A DNA stretch of 64,000 nt from Edaphobacter lichenicola (lineage in GTDB: Bacteria > Acidobacteriota > Terriglobia > Terriglobales > Acidobacteriaceae). The notes under the pieces were generated by a model that was not told the DNA's origin, made no database searches, and was given only the letters and a program-made list of their open reading frames with translations. The stretch spans positions 930,001 to 994,000 of the forward strand of contig NZ_JACHDY010000001.1 of the NCBI RefSeq assembly GCF_014201315.1. The letters are read 5' to 3'. A program made the position numbers and the translations under genes. This document shows, piece after piece, positions 54,214-64,000 of this stretch (position 1 is its first letter; each line of letters starts with the position of its first letter).

Positions 54214-55356
54214 CTACCGGCGAACAGCCCGCTTGATCTGCGCATACTGCAACAGAATGAAGCTGTCGGTCATTCCAGCGATATAGTCAGCCACCACGCG
54301 AGCCAGACCCTGCTTCTCTACCGACTCGAAGTGGTTCACCGGCAGCTCCTCCGGATCGCTGATCCAGTAGTCGAAGAGTGCCGTGACGACCTCTTCCGCC
54401 TTGTCGTGCTCATGCTCGAGAGCCGGGCAGGTGTAAAGCGTGTCGTAGAGATACTGCTTCTCCTGCAGACGCTCCGCCTCGACCTCAGGCGAAAACAGCG
54501 CGAGCCGCCTCGGGTGTCTGCGCACGTCAGCAAGCGACTCGGCCCCTATGGCAACCGTATTCCGTGCAGTATTTTCAATCAGATCGTCGGTCAGAACGTT
54601 CTGCATCAACTGCAGCGCCTCGTTGAACAGGAACTTCTCATCGACCCCGGCATGTTCTCGTTCCACCGTCTTGTAGCAACGCGCAACAATCTCTACATGC
54701 TCGCAGATATGACTCACCTCAAGCAGCCCGGACTCGACCCCATCGTCAAGATCCGCCGTAAGATAGGCGATCTCGTCAGCCAGATCGATCAGCTGAGCCT
54801 CGAGCGGTGGTCGCTGATCCAGCAGCAGACCTGTCAGATCCGGATGCTTCTCGATGCTGTAGTCCCGCGAGTGCTTGATGATCCCCTCGCGAACTCCCAG
54901 CGTTAGATTGAGTCCGCGATGGGCCGCATACCGCTGCTCGAAGTGGTCAACGATGCGCAGGGCGTGGATGTTGTGGTCGAAGCCACGGCCATGACGCTTC
55001 AGGCACTGGTCCAGCGCCCGCTCCCCGGCATGTCCAAACGGCGGATGACCGATATCATGAACCAGGGCCAGCGTCTCGGCCAGATCTTCCTGCAGACCAA
55101 GCGCCGCCGCAGCCGCCCGCGCGATCTGTGCGACCTCAATGGTGTGGGTAAGACGGCTGCGAAAGTGGTCCGAAGCGCGACTGGTAAAGACCTGTGTCTT
55201 CCCCGCCAGGCGTCGAAAGGCGCGGGCCTGCACAATCCGCTCCCGGTCCCGTTGAAACGGAGTCCGTGAAGGCCGAAAGGGTGCCGGGTACACACGAGTC
55301 AGCAGCAGGTCGCCCGGATCGGCGACGACCGCGCATCGATGAAGATCGACTGTCAT
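54214..55356 (-). CDS. Deoxyguanosinetriphosphate triphosphohydrolase-like protein
   Basis: A 380-residue HD-domain enzyme of the dGTPase family that hydrolyses dNTPs to deoxynucleosides and triphosphate. Metal site: His71 in RLTHTIEVAQIAR, the HD pair in VHDIGHPPFGHAGE (100-113) and the later Asp in IDLADEIAYLTADLDD. The N-terminal RDRERIVQARAFRRLAGKTQVF is family-typical. Its length is that of the shorter (Thermus-type) dNTPases, not E. coli Dgt. It fits the window's nucleotide-salvage content. Confidence 0.92.
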   Translation of the reverse strand: MTVDLHRCAVVADPGDLLLTRVYPAPFRPSRTPFQRDRERIVQARAFRRLAGKTQVFTSRASDHFRSRLTHTIEVAQIARAAAAALGLQEDLAETLALVHDIGHPPFGHAGERALDQCLKRHGRGFDHNIHALRIVDHFEQRYAAHRGLNLTLGVREGIIKHSRDYSIEKHPDLTGLLLDQRPPLEAQLIDLADEIAYLTADLDDGVESGLLEVSHICEHVEIVARCYKTVEREHAGVDEKFLFNEALQLMQNVLTDDLIENTARNTVAIGAESLADVRRHPRRLALFSPEVEAERLQEKQYLYDTLYTCPALEHEHDKAEEVVTALFDYWISDPEELPVNHFESVEKQGLARVVADYIAGMTDSFILLQYAQIKRAVRR

Positions 55357-55437
55357 AGTCAGCTCTAGTGTAAACGGCAGAGGCTCCTCGAGATCGCTCG
55401 AGGAGCCTCAAACCCTAACCACGATGCGACGATGCCG

Positions 55438-57531
55438 CTATTTGACCGAAACGGTCCCTACCTTCGCCAGCTTCACACGCGCGTTTTCGAGCTTATGCTG
55501 AACCTTCGCAACATCCGCGGGATCGGCATCCGCGGGCAGCGAGCGAGCATATTCGGTCATCGAGCGCTCCCACTGCGTCACCGCCATCTTCAGGTTCCCG
55601 GTCTTCTCATACACCTCGCCAAGATGATCGTGAACCGTGGGGTCGGTGCTAATTCGCTCATTCGCCTTGCGCAAATTTTCCTCGGCCAAAGCATATTGAC
55701 CGGATTTGTAGTAAACCCAGCCAAGCGAATCCAGAAACGCACCATTCTGAGGATCGAGCTCAACCGCCTTGCGGATCAGCGTCAACGCCTCCGGAAGCCG
55801 AACACCGCGATCAGCCAGCATGTAGCCAAGATAGTTGAGGACTGTCGCATTCTGCGGATCGATCGCAAGCGCCTTGCGAAACTCTGCTTCAGCCAGATCG
55901 TACTGTTTCTGCCGGTCATAAAGTGCACCACGCAGAAAAGCCACGTAGAGCTTCTCGTCGGGCTTTGTAGCGAGCGCGTCAGCACTCGTCAACTCGGCAG
56001 AAGCATCCTGATAGCGCTTCAGGCGAGTGTAAATCTGGGCCAGAGCCAGATGCGAGTCACGCTCGTCAGGAGTTCCCTTCGTCGCCGCCAGCTGCGCAGT
56101 CGCCAGCGCAATCCCCTGATCAACAGCACCTGTATCAGAAAGCTGACCAGCGTACATCAGCTGAATCCCATGATCGTTCGGCATCAGCTTCGCGATCTCA
56201 GCAGCAGTCGCAGTCGCATCCTTCCACTGATGAGCATCGCGATAGGCATCGATCTGACCTTGATAGCCGGTCTTGACGTAATCACCGCCAAGCGAGGCCA
56301 TCTGCTTGTAAGCAGCAACTGCGTCTGCAGTCTTGTTCTCCTCGCGATAGATGATCGCCAACCGATCGAGGAAGATCGATCGGTTAGCCTTCTCTCCGTC
56401 GGTGTACTTTCCATCCGGATGCGCAGAATCAGCCACCAGCTTGGTCAGCACTCCAATCGCATCGTCATAACGACCGAGCGAGTCATAGATAAGAGCCTCG
56501 TTGTAAGTAAGCTCAAGCGAGTCCGGAGCCAGCGGCTTGGCCTTATCCAAGGTCTTCAGCGCTTCGTCGTAATGCCCTTGTCTCCGCTCAATCTCGGAGA
56601 TATGGATCTGCGACTGAGCGTCTTGCGGCTCAGCGGCGACAATGCCATTCAACACCTTCAGCGCCTCATCCAGTTGACCATCGCCAAGCAAGGCATTGGC
56701 AAGACCACGCTCTGTATCGAGATTATCGGGCTCCGCATCCAGAGCCCGATGATAGGCAGCGATTGCGTCCTTATTCCTCTTCAGCTGCTCGTAGCTTGCA
56801 CCTAACGCAAACTCGACGCGAGGCGAACGATCGTCAACAGGAATAGCAATAAGAACGTCGGCGGCGCGCTTCGGATCTCCCTGCTCACTGTAGAGCCGAG
56901 CCATATTGAGCGCGACCTCCTCCGAATTGGCGTCAATACCTTGGGCAGCCTTGAACTGAGCTTCGGCTTTCCCCGAATCGTGATTCAGCCCATACAATTG
57001 GCCCAATAGAAGATGAGTCTCCACATCGTTCGGCTTTAGTTGAGCAAGCTTCTCGTACTCTGCAATCGCGAGTTGAAGCATCTGTCCGGACTGAGAGCTC
57101 TGCATGTCTCCCAGCGAGCGTAGATAGACCTTTCCCAGCAGAGTATGAGCTTCGATATCATCAGGATTCTTGTTTACCTGGTCCTGAGCAGCCGTCACCG
57201 CCTCGCGGATGCGGCCGATCTTGAAGTAAAGGTCCGCCAGACCATCCTGCAGGAGGCGCGAATCGGGGTCGGCGTCCAAGGCCAACTTGTATTGCTCCAC
57301 CGCCTGTGTCGCATAGTCCGACCGCCCCGCGTTGACCGCCATATCTTCATATAGCCTGGCCAGGCCATAGTGGTAGTACGACGATGCGCGATCAGGCTCA
57401 GCGGAGGCAGTAGCCAGGTTCTTCGAAGCAACTGGTGCCTGAGCAACCATCGTGTGGGCAACAAAAAGAAGTGCGGCAGCGGGAATCAGCCTAAGTTGGC
57501 GAATAGACGAGGCACGTAAAAGAAGGGTCAT
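55438..57531 (-). CDS. Exported TPR-repeat protein
   Basis: 697 residues. A signal peptide (about 1-31, ending AHTMVAQ) is followed by some fifteen or more TPR units spread through the protein (for example DIEAHTLLGKVYLRSLG, ATVLNYLGYMLADRGVRLPEA). TPR arrays mediate protein-protein contacts; here probably at the periplasm or outer membrane. The ATG at 57531 has AGGAAA about 9 nt upstream and gives the signal peptide; an earlier start adds 18 residues without one. It lies downstream of purH on the same strand with a 156-base gap. Confidence 0.85.
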   Translation of the reverse strand: MTLLLRASSIRQLRLIPAAALLFVAHTMVAQAPVASKNLATASAEPDRASSYYHYGLARLYEDMAVNAGRSDYATQAVEQYKLALDADPDSRLLQDGLADLYFKIGRIREAVTAAQDQVNKNPDDIEAHTLLGKVYLRSLGDMQSSQSGQMLQLAIAEYEKLAQLKPNDVETHLLLGQLYGLNHDSGKAEAQFKAAQGIDANSEEVALNMARLYSEQGDPKRAADVLIAIPVDDRSPRVEFALGASYEQLKRNKDAIAAYHRALDAEPDNLDTERGLANALLGDGQLDEALKVLNGIVAAEPQDAQSQIHISEIERRQGHYDEALKTLDKAKPLAPDSLELTYNEALIYDSLGRYDDAIGVLTKLVADSAHPDGKYTDGEKANRSIFLDRLAIIYREENKTADAVAAYKQMASLGGDYVKTGYQGQIDAYRDAHQWKDATATAAEIAKLMPNDHGIQLMYAGQLSDTGAVDQGIALATAQLAATKGTPDERDSHLALAQIYTRLKRYQDASAELTSADALATKPDEKLYVAFLRGALYDRQKQYDLAEAEFRKALAIDPQNATVLNYLGYMLADRGVRLPEALTLIRKAVELDPQNGAFLDSLGWVYYKSGQYALAEENLRKANERISTDPTVHDHLGEVYEKTGNLKMAVTQWERSMTEYARSLPADADPADVAKVQHKLENARVKLAKVGTVSVK

Positions 57532-57687
57532 GTTGTAGTTTCCTGTGCCGACGGAAAATGAAGTCGAAGCTGTGCAACCAGACACTGGTTAGACGATTCC
57601 GCCCGCAGATTGGATGCAGACGGCTCAGACCAGCTATTTGCGTGGCATGGCCGTCATTATATCCATCCTTGCGGCGAACCCATAGGA

Positions 57688-59301
57688 TTATCCATGGCGA
57701 AAGTGCCTGACACCTGTAAACACCATCGCCACGCCCAACCCGTCCGCAGCCTCGATCACCTCGGCGTCCCGTACAGAACCCCCAGGCTGAATCACCGCTG
57801 TAGCACCTGCGTGAGCTACCACTTCCAGGCCATCGGCAAATGGGAAAAATGCGTCGGAGGCGGCAACTGTGCTGTTTAACGGCAGTACGGCTTTCATTGC
57901 GCCGAAGCGAGCTGCATCCACCCGGCTCATCTGGCCGGCCCCGATACCCACTGTCTGACCATGCCCACCACTAAACCGAGCGTAGACTATCGCATTCGAT
58001 TTGACGTGTTTGCAAACTCGCCACGCAAAGAGCAAAGCACGCAATTCCTCTGCGGTAGGCGTTCGTTTGGATACGATCTGCAACTCTCCTTCGCTGATAC
58101 GTAACCGATCGGAATCCTGCACCAGCAGCCCACCTGAAACCTGCTTCAAGATACGTGGAGTCTCTGCGGACGAAATCTCAAGGAGCCTAAGATTCTTCTT
58201 CGCTCTAAAACGCTCCAACGCGTCAGAGGTAAACGAAGGTGCAACGATCGCCTCGACAAACAGCTTGGAGATCTCTTCGGCTGCTGCTGCATCTACCTCG
58301 CGGTTTATCCCAATCACTCCGCCAAAAGCCGAAACCGGATCAGCCTCAAGTGCCCGGCGGTAGGCTTCAACAACGGTGGATCCAGTCGAAGCCCCACATG
58401 GATTGGTGTGTTTTATGATGGCAACCGCCGGCTCATCGAACTCACTTACCAACTCCCAGCAAGCGTCCAGATCCACGATGTTGTTGTAGCTGAGTTCCTT
58501 ACCCTGCAACTGTCTGGCGTTAGCCACCCCTTTTTCGCTGCCGTCTGTATAGAGCGCAGCTTTTTGGTGGGGATTTTCTCCATAACGAAGCGATTTGAGA
58601 AGAGGGTCACTGACACGAATTGTCGTCGGTAGCTGCTCTGACAAAAAAATCGCCTTGCCGCTTGGAGTTTCAATGCTTTCCAACGCCGTCGCTATGCCCG
58701 CATCGTAGGCTGCAGTGACCGCGAAGGCCGTCTTGGCGAGCCTCCAGCGTGTCGCGTGAGTCAAACTGCCCGAGTTCGCGATCATCTCATCCGCCAATCG
58801 CGAGTAGTCTGCAACTGAGGTCACAATCGCCACATCCGCGAAGTTCTTGGCCGCCGAACGAACCATCGAAGGTCCACCTATATCGATATTTTCGATCAGG
58901 TCCGCGAACGCAACTCCAGGGCGACTCGCCGTTTTCTCGAAGGCATAGAGATTTACCACCACCATATCGATCGGCTCGATCTGATGCTCGGCGACCGAAG
59001 CCATATGTTCAGCGTTATCACGAATATGCAGAATTCCACCGTGGACCTTCGGGTGAAGTGTCTTCACACGGCCATCGAGCATCTCGGGAAATCCGGTAAG
59101 TTCGCTGATATCGCGCACCGGAAGACCAGCTTCCCTTAGCGCTCGAGCGGTTCCCCCTGTTGATACGAGGTCCACGTCGAACGAAGCGAGAACTCGCGCA
59201 AAATCAACAAGTCCTGTTTTGTCGGTAACCGAGAGCAGAGCGCGGCGAATCCGCCGTAGATGAGTTGGAGTAGCTAAGAAAGCGGCGTCGTGTTCGATCA
59301 T
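57688..59301 (-). CDS. purH: Bifunctional AICAR formyltransferase / IMP cyclohydrolase
   Basis: 537 residues catalysing the last two steps of de novo IMP synthesis. The N-terminal MGS-like cyclohydrolase domain contains [25 protein letters not shown] and [13 protein letters not shown]. The C-terminal transformylase contains [22 protein letters not shown] (catalytic Lys-His), [17 protein letters not shown] and ends [11 protein letters not shown]. Full length. ATG at 59301. It follows pyrD by 40 bases, forming a purine/pyrimidine biosynthesis pair. Confidence 0.97.
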   Translation of the reverse strand: MIEHDAAFLATPTHLRRIRRALLSVTDKTGLVDFARVLASFDVDLVSTGGTARALREAGLPVRDISELTGFPEMLDGRVKTLHPKVHGGILHIRDNAEHMASVAEHQIEPIDMVVVNLYAFEKTASRPGVAFADLIENIDIGGPSMVRSAAKNFADVAIVTSVADYSRLADEMIANSGSLTHATRWRLAKTAFAVTAAYDAGIATALESIETPSGKAIFLSEQLPTTIRVSDPLLKSLRYGENPHQKAALYTDGSEKGVANARQLQGKELSYNNIVDLDACWELVSEFDEPAVAIIKHTNPCGASTGSTVVEAYRRALEADPVSAFGGVIGINREVDAAAAEEISKLFVEAIVAPSFTSDALERFRAKKNLRLLEISSAETPRILKQVSGGLLVQDSDRLRISEGELQIVSKRTPTAEELRALLFAWRVCKHVKSNAIVYARFSGGHGQTVGIGAGQMSRVDAARFGAMKAVLPLNSTVAASDAFFPFADGLEVVAHAGATAVIQPGGSVRDAEVIEAADGLGVAMVFTGVRHFRHG

Positions 59302-59341
59302 CACTCGACTATTCTAAGCCAGCACAAGCCGGAGCATATTG

Positions 59342-60247
59342 TCAGAGCAGAGCCGAACCGGTGAGCGAGCTTGCCTGCAGAACCTCATGCGCGATACACC
59401 AACGTTTGAGTCCATTCGCAATGTTCTCGACGGCGCGTGGATCAGCGTAGCTGGCAGTCCCAACCTGTACTGCGGTCGCTCCTGCCATCATGAACTCCAC
59501 CGCGTCCTCGGCCTGTACAACTCCTCCCATGCCGACGATAGGAATCGTCACATTCTTTGAAACCTCATGGACCATCCGCACGGCAATTGGCTTGATTGCA
59601 GGTCCTGAGAGTCCGCCGGTGATGTTGGCGATACGAGGTCGACGGGTCTCGACATCGATCGCCAAGGAGACGAAGGTGTTGACGAGTGAGACCGCGTCCG
59701 CACCACCGTCCGCCGCGACGCGAGCCATTAATCCAATGTCGGTCACATTGGGCGAAAGCTTCACCATCAAAGGCCTGCGAGCGGCTGCCTTGCACCGTGC
59801 CACCAGCTCCCAAAGCTGCGGCGGATCGGTCCCAAAGACCATGCCTCCGTGGCTGGTATTGGGACAACTTGCATTCAGCTCATACATCGCTATATCGGGG
59901 GCGTCGTTCAGGAGTTGGATGACCTCGACACAAGCCTCGATGGTGAACCCAAATACATTCGCAATAATGACCAAGCCTTTGATTTGTCTCAGCCTGGGAA
60001 GTTTTTCCGCGATAAATGCAAGAACCCCCATGTTCTGTAACCCAATCGCATTCATCATCCCGGCGGCGGTCTCTATGATCCTCGGAGTCGGGTTTCCTGC
60101 CATCGGCTCGCGCGAAAGCCCTTTGGTGACGAACCCTCCTATGCGATCCAGAGAAACTATTTCCTCGAATTCGATTCCATATCCGAAGGTTCCGCTTGCC
60201 GCAATCACCGGCGAGCTAAACTCGACGCCGGCGACGGTCACCCGCAT
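59342..60247 (-). CDS. pyrD: Dihydroorotate dehydrogenase, class 1B catalytic subunit
   Basis: 301 residues (312 with the GTG at 60280). It oxidises dihydroorotate to orotate in pyrimidine synthesis. FMN-binding barrel features: [29 protein letters not shown] with the catalytic Cys of class 1, [10 protein letters not shown] and [19 protein letters not shown]. Class 1B enzymes use a PyrK partner, which is not in this window. The ATG at 60247 has AAAGG upstream and gives the normal start. It is divergent from serS and leads into purH. Confidence 0.93.
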   Translation of the reverse strand: MRVTVAGVEFSSPVIAASGTFGYGIEFEEIVSLDRIGGFVTKGLSREPMAGNPTPRIIETAAGMMNAIGLQNMGVLAFIAEKLPRLRQIKGLVIIANVFGFTIEACVEVIQLLNDAPDIAMYELNASCPNTSHGGMVFGTDPPQLWELVARCKAAARRPLMVKLSPNVTDIGLMARVAADGGADAVSLVNTFVSLAIDVETRRPRIANITGGLSGPAIKPIAVRMVHEVSKNVTIPIVGMGGVVQAEDAVEFMMAGATAVQVGTASYADPRAVENIANGLKRWCIAHEVLQASSLTGSALL

Positions 60248-60407
60248 GTCGGGGCCTTTAGTTCGTGCAGCCGCGCTCACTGTTCCGATTCCATTCCCAT
60301 ACCTAACTAGTGTAGCGGTAACTTATCGCTCGCCATCGATCCGAGGAAATGGAAGTATTGGAGATATCGCAAGTTTGCGTGGCAGGAAGACGCTAAAATG
60401 TGAGGTG

Positions 60408-61736
60408 ATGATTGATCTTGCCTTTGTGCGGGCTAATTTGGCCCTTGTAGAAGAACAGTTGCGTAATCGGGGAATGGATCCCGCCATTGCACTCCGTAAC
60501 TTTGTTGAAATCGACCGCGAGCGCCGCGAGGCTATCACTCGAGTGGAGACGCTGAAGGCCCAGCGAAACAAGTTAACGGAAGAGATTGCGAAGCTCAGGC
60601 GTGAAGGCGTAGATACAACTGCACAGACCGATCAGACACGCGTTCTGAAGTCCGAAGCGGAGTCGCTCGAGTCCGCCGCAGCGGCCTCCGACGAACGCTT
60701 GAAAGAGATACTGCAAGCCCTACCCAACTTACCCCAGGATAGCGTTCCCATTGGGAGATCGGCTGACGACAACCGCGAAGAGAAGGTCTGGGGTGCGAAA
60801 ACAATCTTCGACTTCCCGGCAAAACCTCACTGGGACCTTGGCGAAGCGCTGGGCATTCTCGATTTTGGCCGCGCTGCCAAAATCTCAGGCTCCCGTTTTG
60901 TTGTCCAATTCGGCCAGGGAGCCAGGCTTGAACGCGCCCTCGCCAACTTTATGATCGACCTTCACACTGGCGAGCACGGCTATACCGAAGTCCTGCCACC
61001 GTACATGGTCAACTCTAGATCTCTATTTGGCACAGGCCAACTGCCCAAGTTTGCCGAAGATCTCTTCCATTGCGACGATAAAGGTGGCTACCAACCCGGG
61101 GTTTACCAGGAGAACGATCACTGGCTCGTTCCGACCGCTGAGGTTCCAGTCACAAACCTATTCCGCGATGAGACACTCGACGAATCGCAACTTCCAATAT
61201 CCTTCTGCGCCTACACCCCTTGTTTCCGCTCCGAAGCAGGCTCCTACGGCAAGGATGTTCGTGGCATGATCCGCCAGCACCAGTTCCAGAAGGTTGAGTT
61301 GGTCAAGTTCGTACGTCCGGAAGACTCCAACTCCGAGCACGAACGGCTCACGCGCCACGCCGAGACCGTGCTTGAGCGCCTTGGCCTCCCCTATCGACGA
61401 ATGCTGCTCTGCACAGGCGATATGGGCTTTTCTGCTGCCAAAACCTATGACCTCGAGGTGTGGTTGCCCGGTCAGCAGCTCTATCGCGAGATATCCTCGT
61501 GCTCCAACTTCGAAACCTTCCAAGCCCGCAGGGCAAATATCCGCTACCGCTCGACCAAAGCAAAGAAGAGCGAGTTCCTTCATACCCTCAACGGCAGCGG
61601 ACTCGCTGTAGGACGCACCTACCTTGCGATTCTGGAGAACTATCAACAACCAGACGGCACCATAAGGGTCCCAGAGGTGTTGGTACCCTATATGAACGGC
61701 GACACGGTGATCGGCAAGCAGCAAGGCTGGAGCTAA
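60408..61736 (+). CDS. serS: Seryl-tRNA synthetase
   Basis: 442 residues, a class II aminoacyl-tRNA synthetase charging tRNA-Ser. It has the N-terminal coiled-coil arm (about 30-100) that grips the long variable arm, motif 2 ([20 protein letters not shown]) and motif 3 ([18 protein letters not shown]). The TAEVPVTNL serine-binding segment is present. The ATG at 60408 starts [11 protein letters not shown] and is preceded by GAGG; a long upstream open frame overlapping pyrD is not coding. The next gene starts 3 bases after its stop. Confidence 0.96.
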   Translation: MIDLAFVRANLALVEEQLRNRGMDPAIALRNFVEIDRERREAITRVETLKAQRNKLTEEIAKLRREGVDTTAQTDQTRVLKSEAESLESAAAASDERLKEILQALPNLPQDSVPIGRSADDNREEKVWGAKTIFDFPAKPHWDLGEALGILDFGRAAKISGSRFVVQFGQGARLERALANFMIDLHTGEHGYTEVLPPYMVNSRSLFGTGQLPKFAEDLFHCDDKGGYQPGVYQENDHWLVPTAEVPVTNLFRDETLDESQLPISFCAYTPCFRSEAGSYGKDVRGMIRQHQFQKVELVKFVRPEDSNSEHERLTRHAETVLERLGLPYRRMLLCTGDMGFSAAKTYDLEVWLPGQQLYREISSCSNFETFQARRANIRYRSTKAKKSEFLHTLNGSGLAVGRTYLAILENYQQPDGTIRVPEVLVPYMNGDTVIGKQQGWS

Positions 61737-61739
61737 GAC

Positions 61740-62120
61740 ATGTTCAAACTGATTCGCAACTACATCTTCTGGGCCTACGAACGGGGTAGCTTTCACTATG
61801 ACGTCATGGTGACTGCCATTCTCGTCTTCATGTTTGTCTCACCCCACTTGATCGACTTCAAAGACAAACCTGTCGAGACCGTCGCTCTCCATGCTAGCGA
61901 GGTGCTGGTACGGGAGGCTGGAACCGCCGGCGGGAGTAGCCGCTTTATCTATCAGGTTCGCGCTGAGGATATGGGCAGCGCCAGTACAGACGCCGAGCGC
62001 CAGGTCGCCATTTTGCGGTTGATCGAACCGATCTCAGGCGAGGTATCGATCCAGCGGTACGAACCCGTTCGCGACGCACAGGGTAAGATCATCGCCTACA
62101 ACGCCTGGGTTCTCCGTTAA
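61740..62120 (+). CDS. One-TM hypothetical protein after serS
   Basis: 126 residues. One membrane segment (about 20-36, YDVMVTAILVFMFVSPHLI) and an extracytoplasmic domain of about 90 residues with beta-strand character (FIYQVRAEDMG, ISGEVSIQRYEPV). No Cys. The family is not recognised. It starts 3 bases after serS and precedes the LolA-like gene by 42 bases, so it is likely co-transcribed and may work with that protein in the envelope. Confidence 0.7.
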   Translation: MFKLIRNYIFWAYERGSFHYDVMVTAILVFMFVSPHLIDFKDKPVETVALHASEVLVREAGTAGGSSRFIYQVRAEDMGSASTDAERQVAILRLIEPISGEVSIQRYEPVRDAQGKIIAYNAWVLR

Positions 62121-62162
62121 CTTCTGGCGCAGAAGCATCCAACCTTCGGGAGTACCTGACTT

Positions 62163-62867
62163 ATGACCACATTTCGTCGTATTGTTGCATCACTTTTCCT
62201 GTCATCCGTGGTTTCCGTCATCGCTACAGTTTCTGCGGTTGCGCAGCCGAAGCCTGGGCACCTGGATGAAGTTCTTCGGCAGATGGATGCGGCGAGCTTG
62301 AAGTTCCAGTCGGCCGAAGCCACTTTTCAGTGGGACCTTTACGAGAAGGTTGTGCAACAGACGACGACGCAGAAGGGCACCATCTACTTCAAAAAAGATG
62401 GAACTAAGACCGTGATGGGGGCGAAGGTCACGTCCCCCTCCATCAAGATTCTGGAGTATCGGAACGGCATTTTGACTCTGTTTGACCCTGGCACGGATCA
62501 TGAGACGATCGTCACTCCCAAGGGCAACCAAGCTCAGATGGAGAGCTTTCTGACGCTTGGGTTTGGCGGCAGCGGCAGGGAGATGGCCAAGGCGTGGACG
62601 ATCTCAGATCTTGGTGATGAGGTGGTGAACGGGGTGCAAACGGCGAAGCTGGATCTGGTGCCGAAGGACCCTGCTGTCCGCAACAACTGCACGCATATGA
62701 CGATCTGGGTAGATTCTGTCCGCGGCATTACTCTGAAACAAAGCTTCTACATGCCGTCAGATGATTATCGAACGGCTGTCTACTCCAACATCAAGTACAA
62801 CCAGGGCGTCGATACTAAGCCTTATCAGATCAAGACGGATAGCAAGACGACGACTGATTCCCACTAA
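62163..62867 (+). CDS. LolA-like periplasmic lipoprotein-carrier family protein
   Basis: 234 residues with a signal peptide (about 1-28, ending TVSAVAQ). The body follows the LolA/LppX-type incomplete barrel: LDEVLRQMDAASLKFQSAEA, TQKGTIYFKKDG, GILTLFDPGTDHETIVTP and VVNGVQTAKLDLVPKDPA, ending with ITLKQSFYMPSDDYRTAVYS. It probably carries a lipid or lipoprotein across the periplasm. There is no lipobox Cys. It is the third gene of the serS group. Classical LolA identity is not certain at this divergence. Confidence 0.8.
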   Translation: MTTFRRIVASLFLSSVVSVIATVSAVAQPKPGHLDEVLRQMDAASLKFQSAEATFQWDLYEKVVQQTTTQKGTIYFKKDGTKTVMGAKVTSPSIKILEYRNGILTLFDPGTDHETIVTPKGNQAQMESFLTLGFGGSGREMAKAWTISDLGDEVVNGVQTAKLDLVPKDPAVRNNCTHMTIWVDSVRGITLKQSFYMPSDDYRTAVYSNIKYNQGVDTKPYQIKTDSKTTTDSH

Positions 62868-62935
62868 GGGCTGTCACTGACGCATTCGTCGAAGGATCAG
62901 GCTATCGGTCTGTCTGGCTATCGGTTCTGTTTGGC

Positions 62936-63994
62936 TTAGGCGTCGAGTAGAAACTGGCCGTCGCGCATGATCTGCTCTTCGCCGTGGGCGTCGCCCAGCC
63001 AGATGCTGAACTCGAGGCCGACTACGTCGATGTGGGTGGAGGACTTCCAGGGGGCTCCGGTGTGGGCGCCATAGGGGTCTCCGAAGGCGATGTGGATGCC
63101 GGGGAATTTTTCATCTTGCAGGATGTTGCCGATGACGCGGTCGACGCCGATGTTGGTGCCGATGGCGAACTCCCCTACACGGTCGGAGTTTTCGTCGGTG
63201 TGGGTGTAGGCCCAGAAGTCGCGCTCGAGGGCTTTGTTTTCGCTGGAGACGCGGGTGATGCGGTTGCCTTCGATGTTGATGGTGAGGGGGTGGGCGCGGA
63301 GGATGCCGTAGCGGGCGCAGAGGAAGTCGCCTACGACGCCGTCGACTACGAAGACGCCGTTGACCTCGCCGGGTGCGGTGAAGCACTCGCCGCCGGGGAG
63401 ATTGCCCCACTTCTCGGTGCTGATGATGCCGGAGGTTTTGAACCAGCGATAGTCGGGGTTGAGTTGAGCGTGGATGTCGGTGCCGGCAGGGGTGGTAGCG
63501 CGGACGTAGGTGGCGGCGCGGACCTTGTCGAGGACAGCTTGCGAGAGGCGGTCGATTGCGAGGAAGTCGGCACGCATGCCCTGAGTCATGATCTCGGGGG
63601 TGATGTTGACCATGTGGGCGTGGCGCATGCGGCGGCGATTGACGACGTCAGTCATCTGCATGCGGCTGTGGAGTTCGTTGGGCTGGACTTCGACGGCGAA
63701 GATGCTGACCTGCGAGGACTCCATGTCTTCGAGGATAGTGGCGGGCAGATCGATTAGCGGGCGGGGCGCGAGGGCTTCGAGGACGAAGGCGTTCCAGGTG
63801 CAGCCGATCTGGTCTAGCTCCGCGACGAGGGAGGCGGCGATGGTGAGGCAGCGCTCGTCGGTGATGAGGGTGACCTTCTCGCTGGGCTGGATGCGGAGGC
63901 AAGTAGTGACGGCGTTACGGGCACCTGGGGTGAACTCAGGGGGGAAGGCGGTGGTGCGGAGGTCTGGTGCTGCCTGCGTTGCTTGATCAACCAT
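62936..63994 (-). CDS. M29-type metallo-aminopeptidase
   Basis: 352 residues related to thermophilic aminopeptidase (M29): IQPSEKVTLITDER at the N-terminus, NLPGGECFTAPGEVNGVFVVDG with the metal-ligand Glu pair, and the C-terminal HIAFGDPYGAHTG, STHIDVVGL and DGQFLLDA. It removes N-terminal residues from peptides in the cytoplasm using two metal ions. ATG at 63994, close to the window edge, so the upstream region is not visible. It is convergent with the LolA-like gene. Confidence 0.88.
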   Translation of the reverse strand: MVDQATQAAPDLRTTAFPPEFTPGARNAVTTCLRIQPSEKVTLITDERCLTIAASLVAELDQIGCTWNAFVLEALAPRPLIDLPATILEDMESSQVSIFAVEVQPNELHSRMQMTDVVNRRRMRHAHMVNITPEIMTQGMRADFLAIDRLSQAVLDKVRAATYVRATTPAGTDIHAQLNPDYRWFKTSGIISTEKWGNLPGGECFTAPGEVNGVFVVDGVVGDFLCARYGILRAHPLTINIEGNRITRVSSENKALERDFWAYTHTDENSDRVGEFAIGTNIGVDRVIGNILQDEKFPGIHIAFGDPYGAHTGAPWKSSTHIDVVGLEFSIWLGDAHGEEQIMRDGQFLLDA

Positions 63995-64000
63995 GGGTGC

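Noticed and set aside
59490..60407. N-terminal extension of serS overlapping pyrD
   Set aside because: SerS starts normally at [11 protein letters not shown] (60408); the upstream part is antisense to a conserved pyrD.

Overview
The window looks like a chromosomal segment of an acidobacterium, probably family Acidobacteriaceae (Edaphobacter, Granulicella or Terriglobus relatives). This is an inference. It rests on high GC with strongly C-ending codons, a TonB receptor with an N-terminal carboxypeptidase-regulatory-like domain, an alginate/uronate catabolic block, and many short hairpin-rich intergenic repeats of the GTCATCCTGAGCGCAGCGAA kind. No rRNA, tRNA, CRISPR array, prophage or intact transposase gene was seen.

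Layout. 1-11.4 kb: the 5' part of cheA on the minus strand, then a dispersed nucleoside-salvage set (cytidine deaminase, pyrimidine nucleoside phosphorylase, NupC-type transporter, purine nucleoside phosphorylase). Interspersed are a pentapeptide-repeat gene of lower GC, an FHA-GAF-sigma54 activator and a membrane SpoIIE/PP2C phosphatase. 11.4-17 kb: a lipid acyltransferase cluster (two PlsC-like enzymes around an OlsB-like GNAT, probably ornithine lipid synthesis), a DUF2062 protein, an S1/P1-type nuclease and pncB. 17-25 kb: a VOC-PP2C fusion, a membrane protein/XRE regulator pair, an alpha/beta hydrolase, a deoxyhypusine-synthase-like enzyme and a phosphorelay set (hybrid kinase, single-domain regulator, HPt protein). 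25-33 kb: a 1118-residue secreted protein alternating collagen-like tracts with eight carbohydrate-binding-like modules, pgm, a polytopic membrane protein and an HPF/RaiA protein.

33.8-40.5 kb is a coherent oligouronide pathway: alginate-lyase-family protein, then a minus-strand operon cupin-kduI-kdgK-eda, with kduD and a dlgD-like reductase divergent. 40.6-47 kb: an ABC exporter and a large GT84/glucoamylase-like protein resembling cyclic beta-1,2-glucan synthase without its C-terminal GH94 domain. 47-54 kb: DUF2946 protein plus TonB receptor, an S1-domain protein (RpsA-like), an M23 peptidase and a DUF4126 protein. 54-64 kb: dNTP triphosphohydrolase, TPR protein, purH, pyrD, then serS with a one-TM protein and a LolA-like protein, and an M29-type aminopeptidase.

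The most unusual signal is between genes. At least four families of structured repeats recur. (1) A triple-hairpin element (GTCACGAAGTGAC / GCCCGCGCAGGGC / GTCCGGCAGGAC) has compensatory changes in two stems; one copy supplies the C-terminus and stop codon of the VOC-PP2C gene, and two copies form a large inverted pair between convergent genes. (2) A colinear unit at 33.4 and 53.2 kb, with a decayed copy at 10.2 kb, resembles a promoter followed about 40 nt later by an intrinsic terminator. It is followed by a G-run/GGTACC palindrome. (3) GCTGTTCAC/GTGAACAGC hairpins carry variable 12-bp microsatellites. (4) Hairpins with a GGCTTCAGCC core occur, one copy interrupted by about 130 bp that carries further such hairpins.
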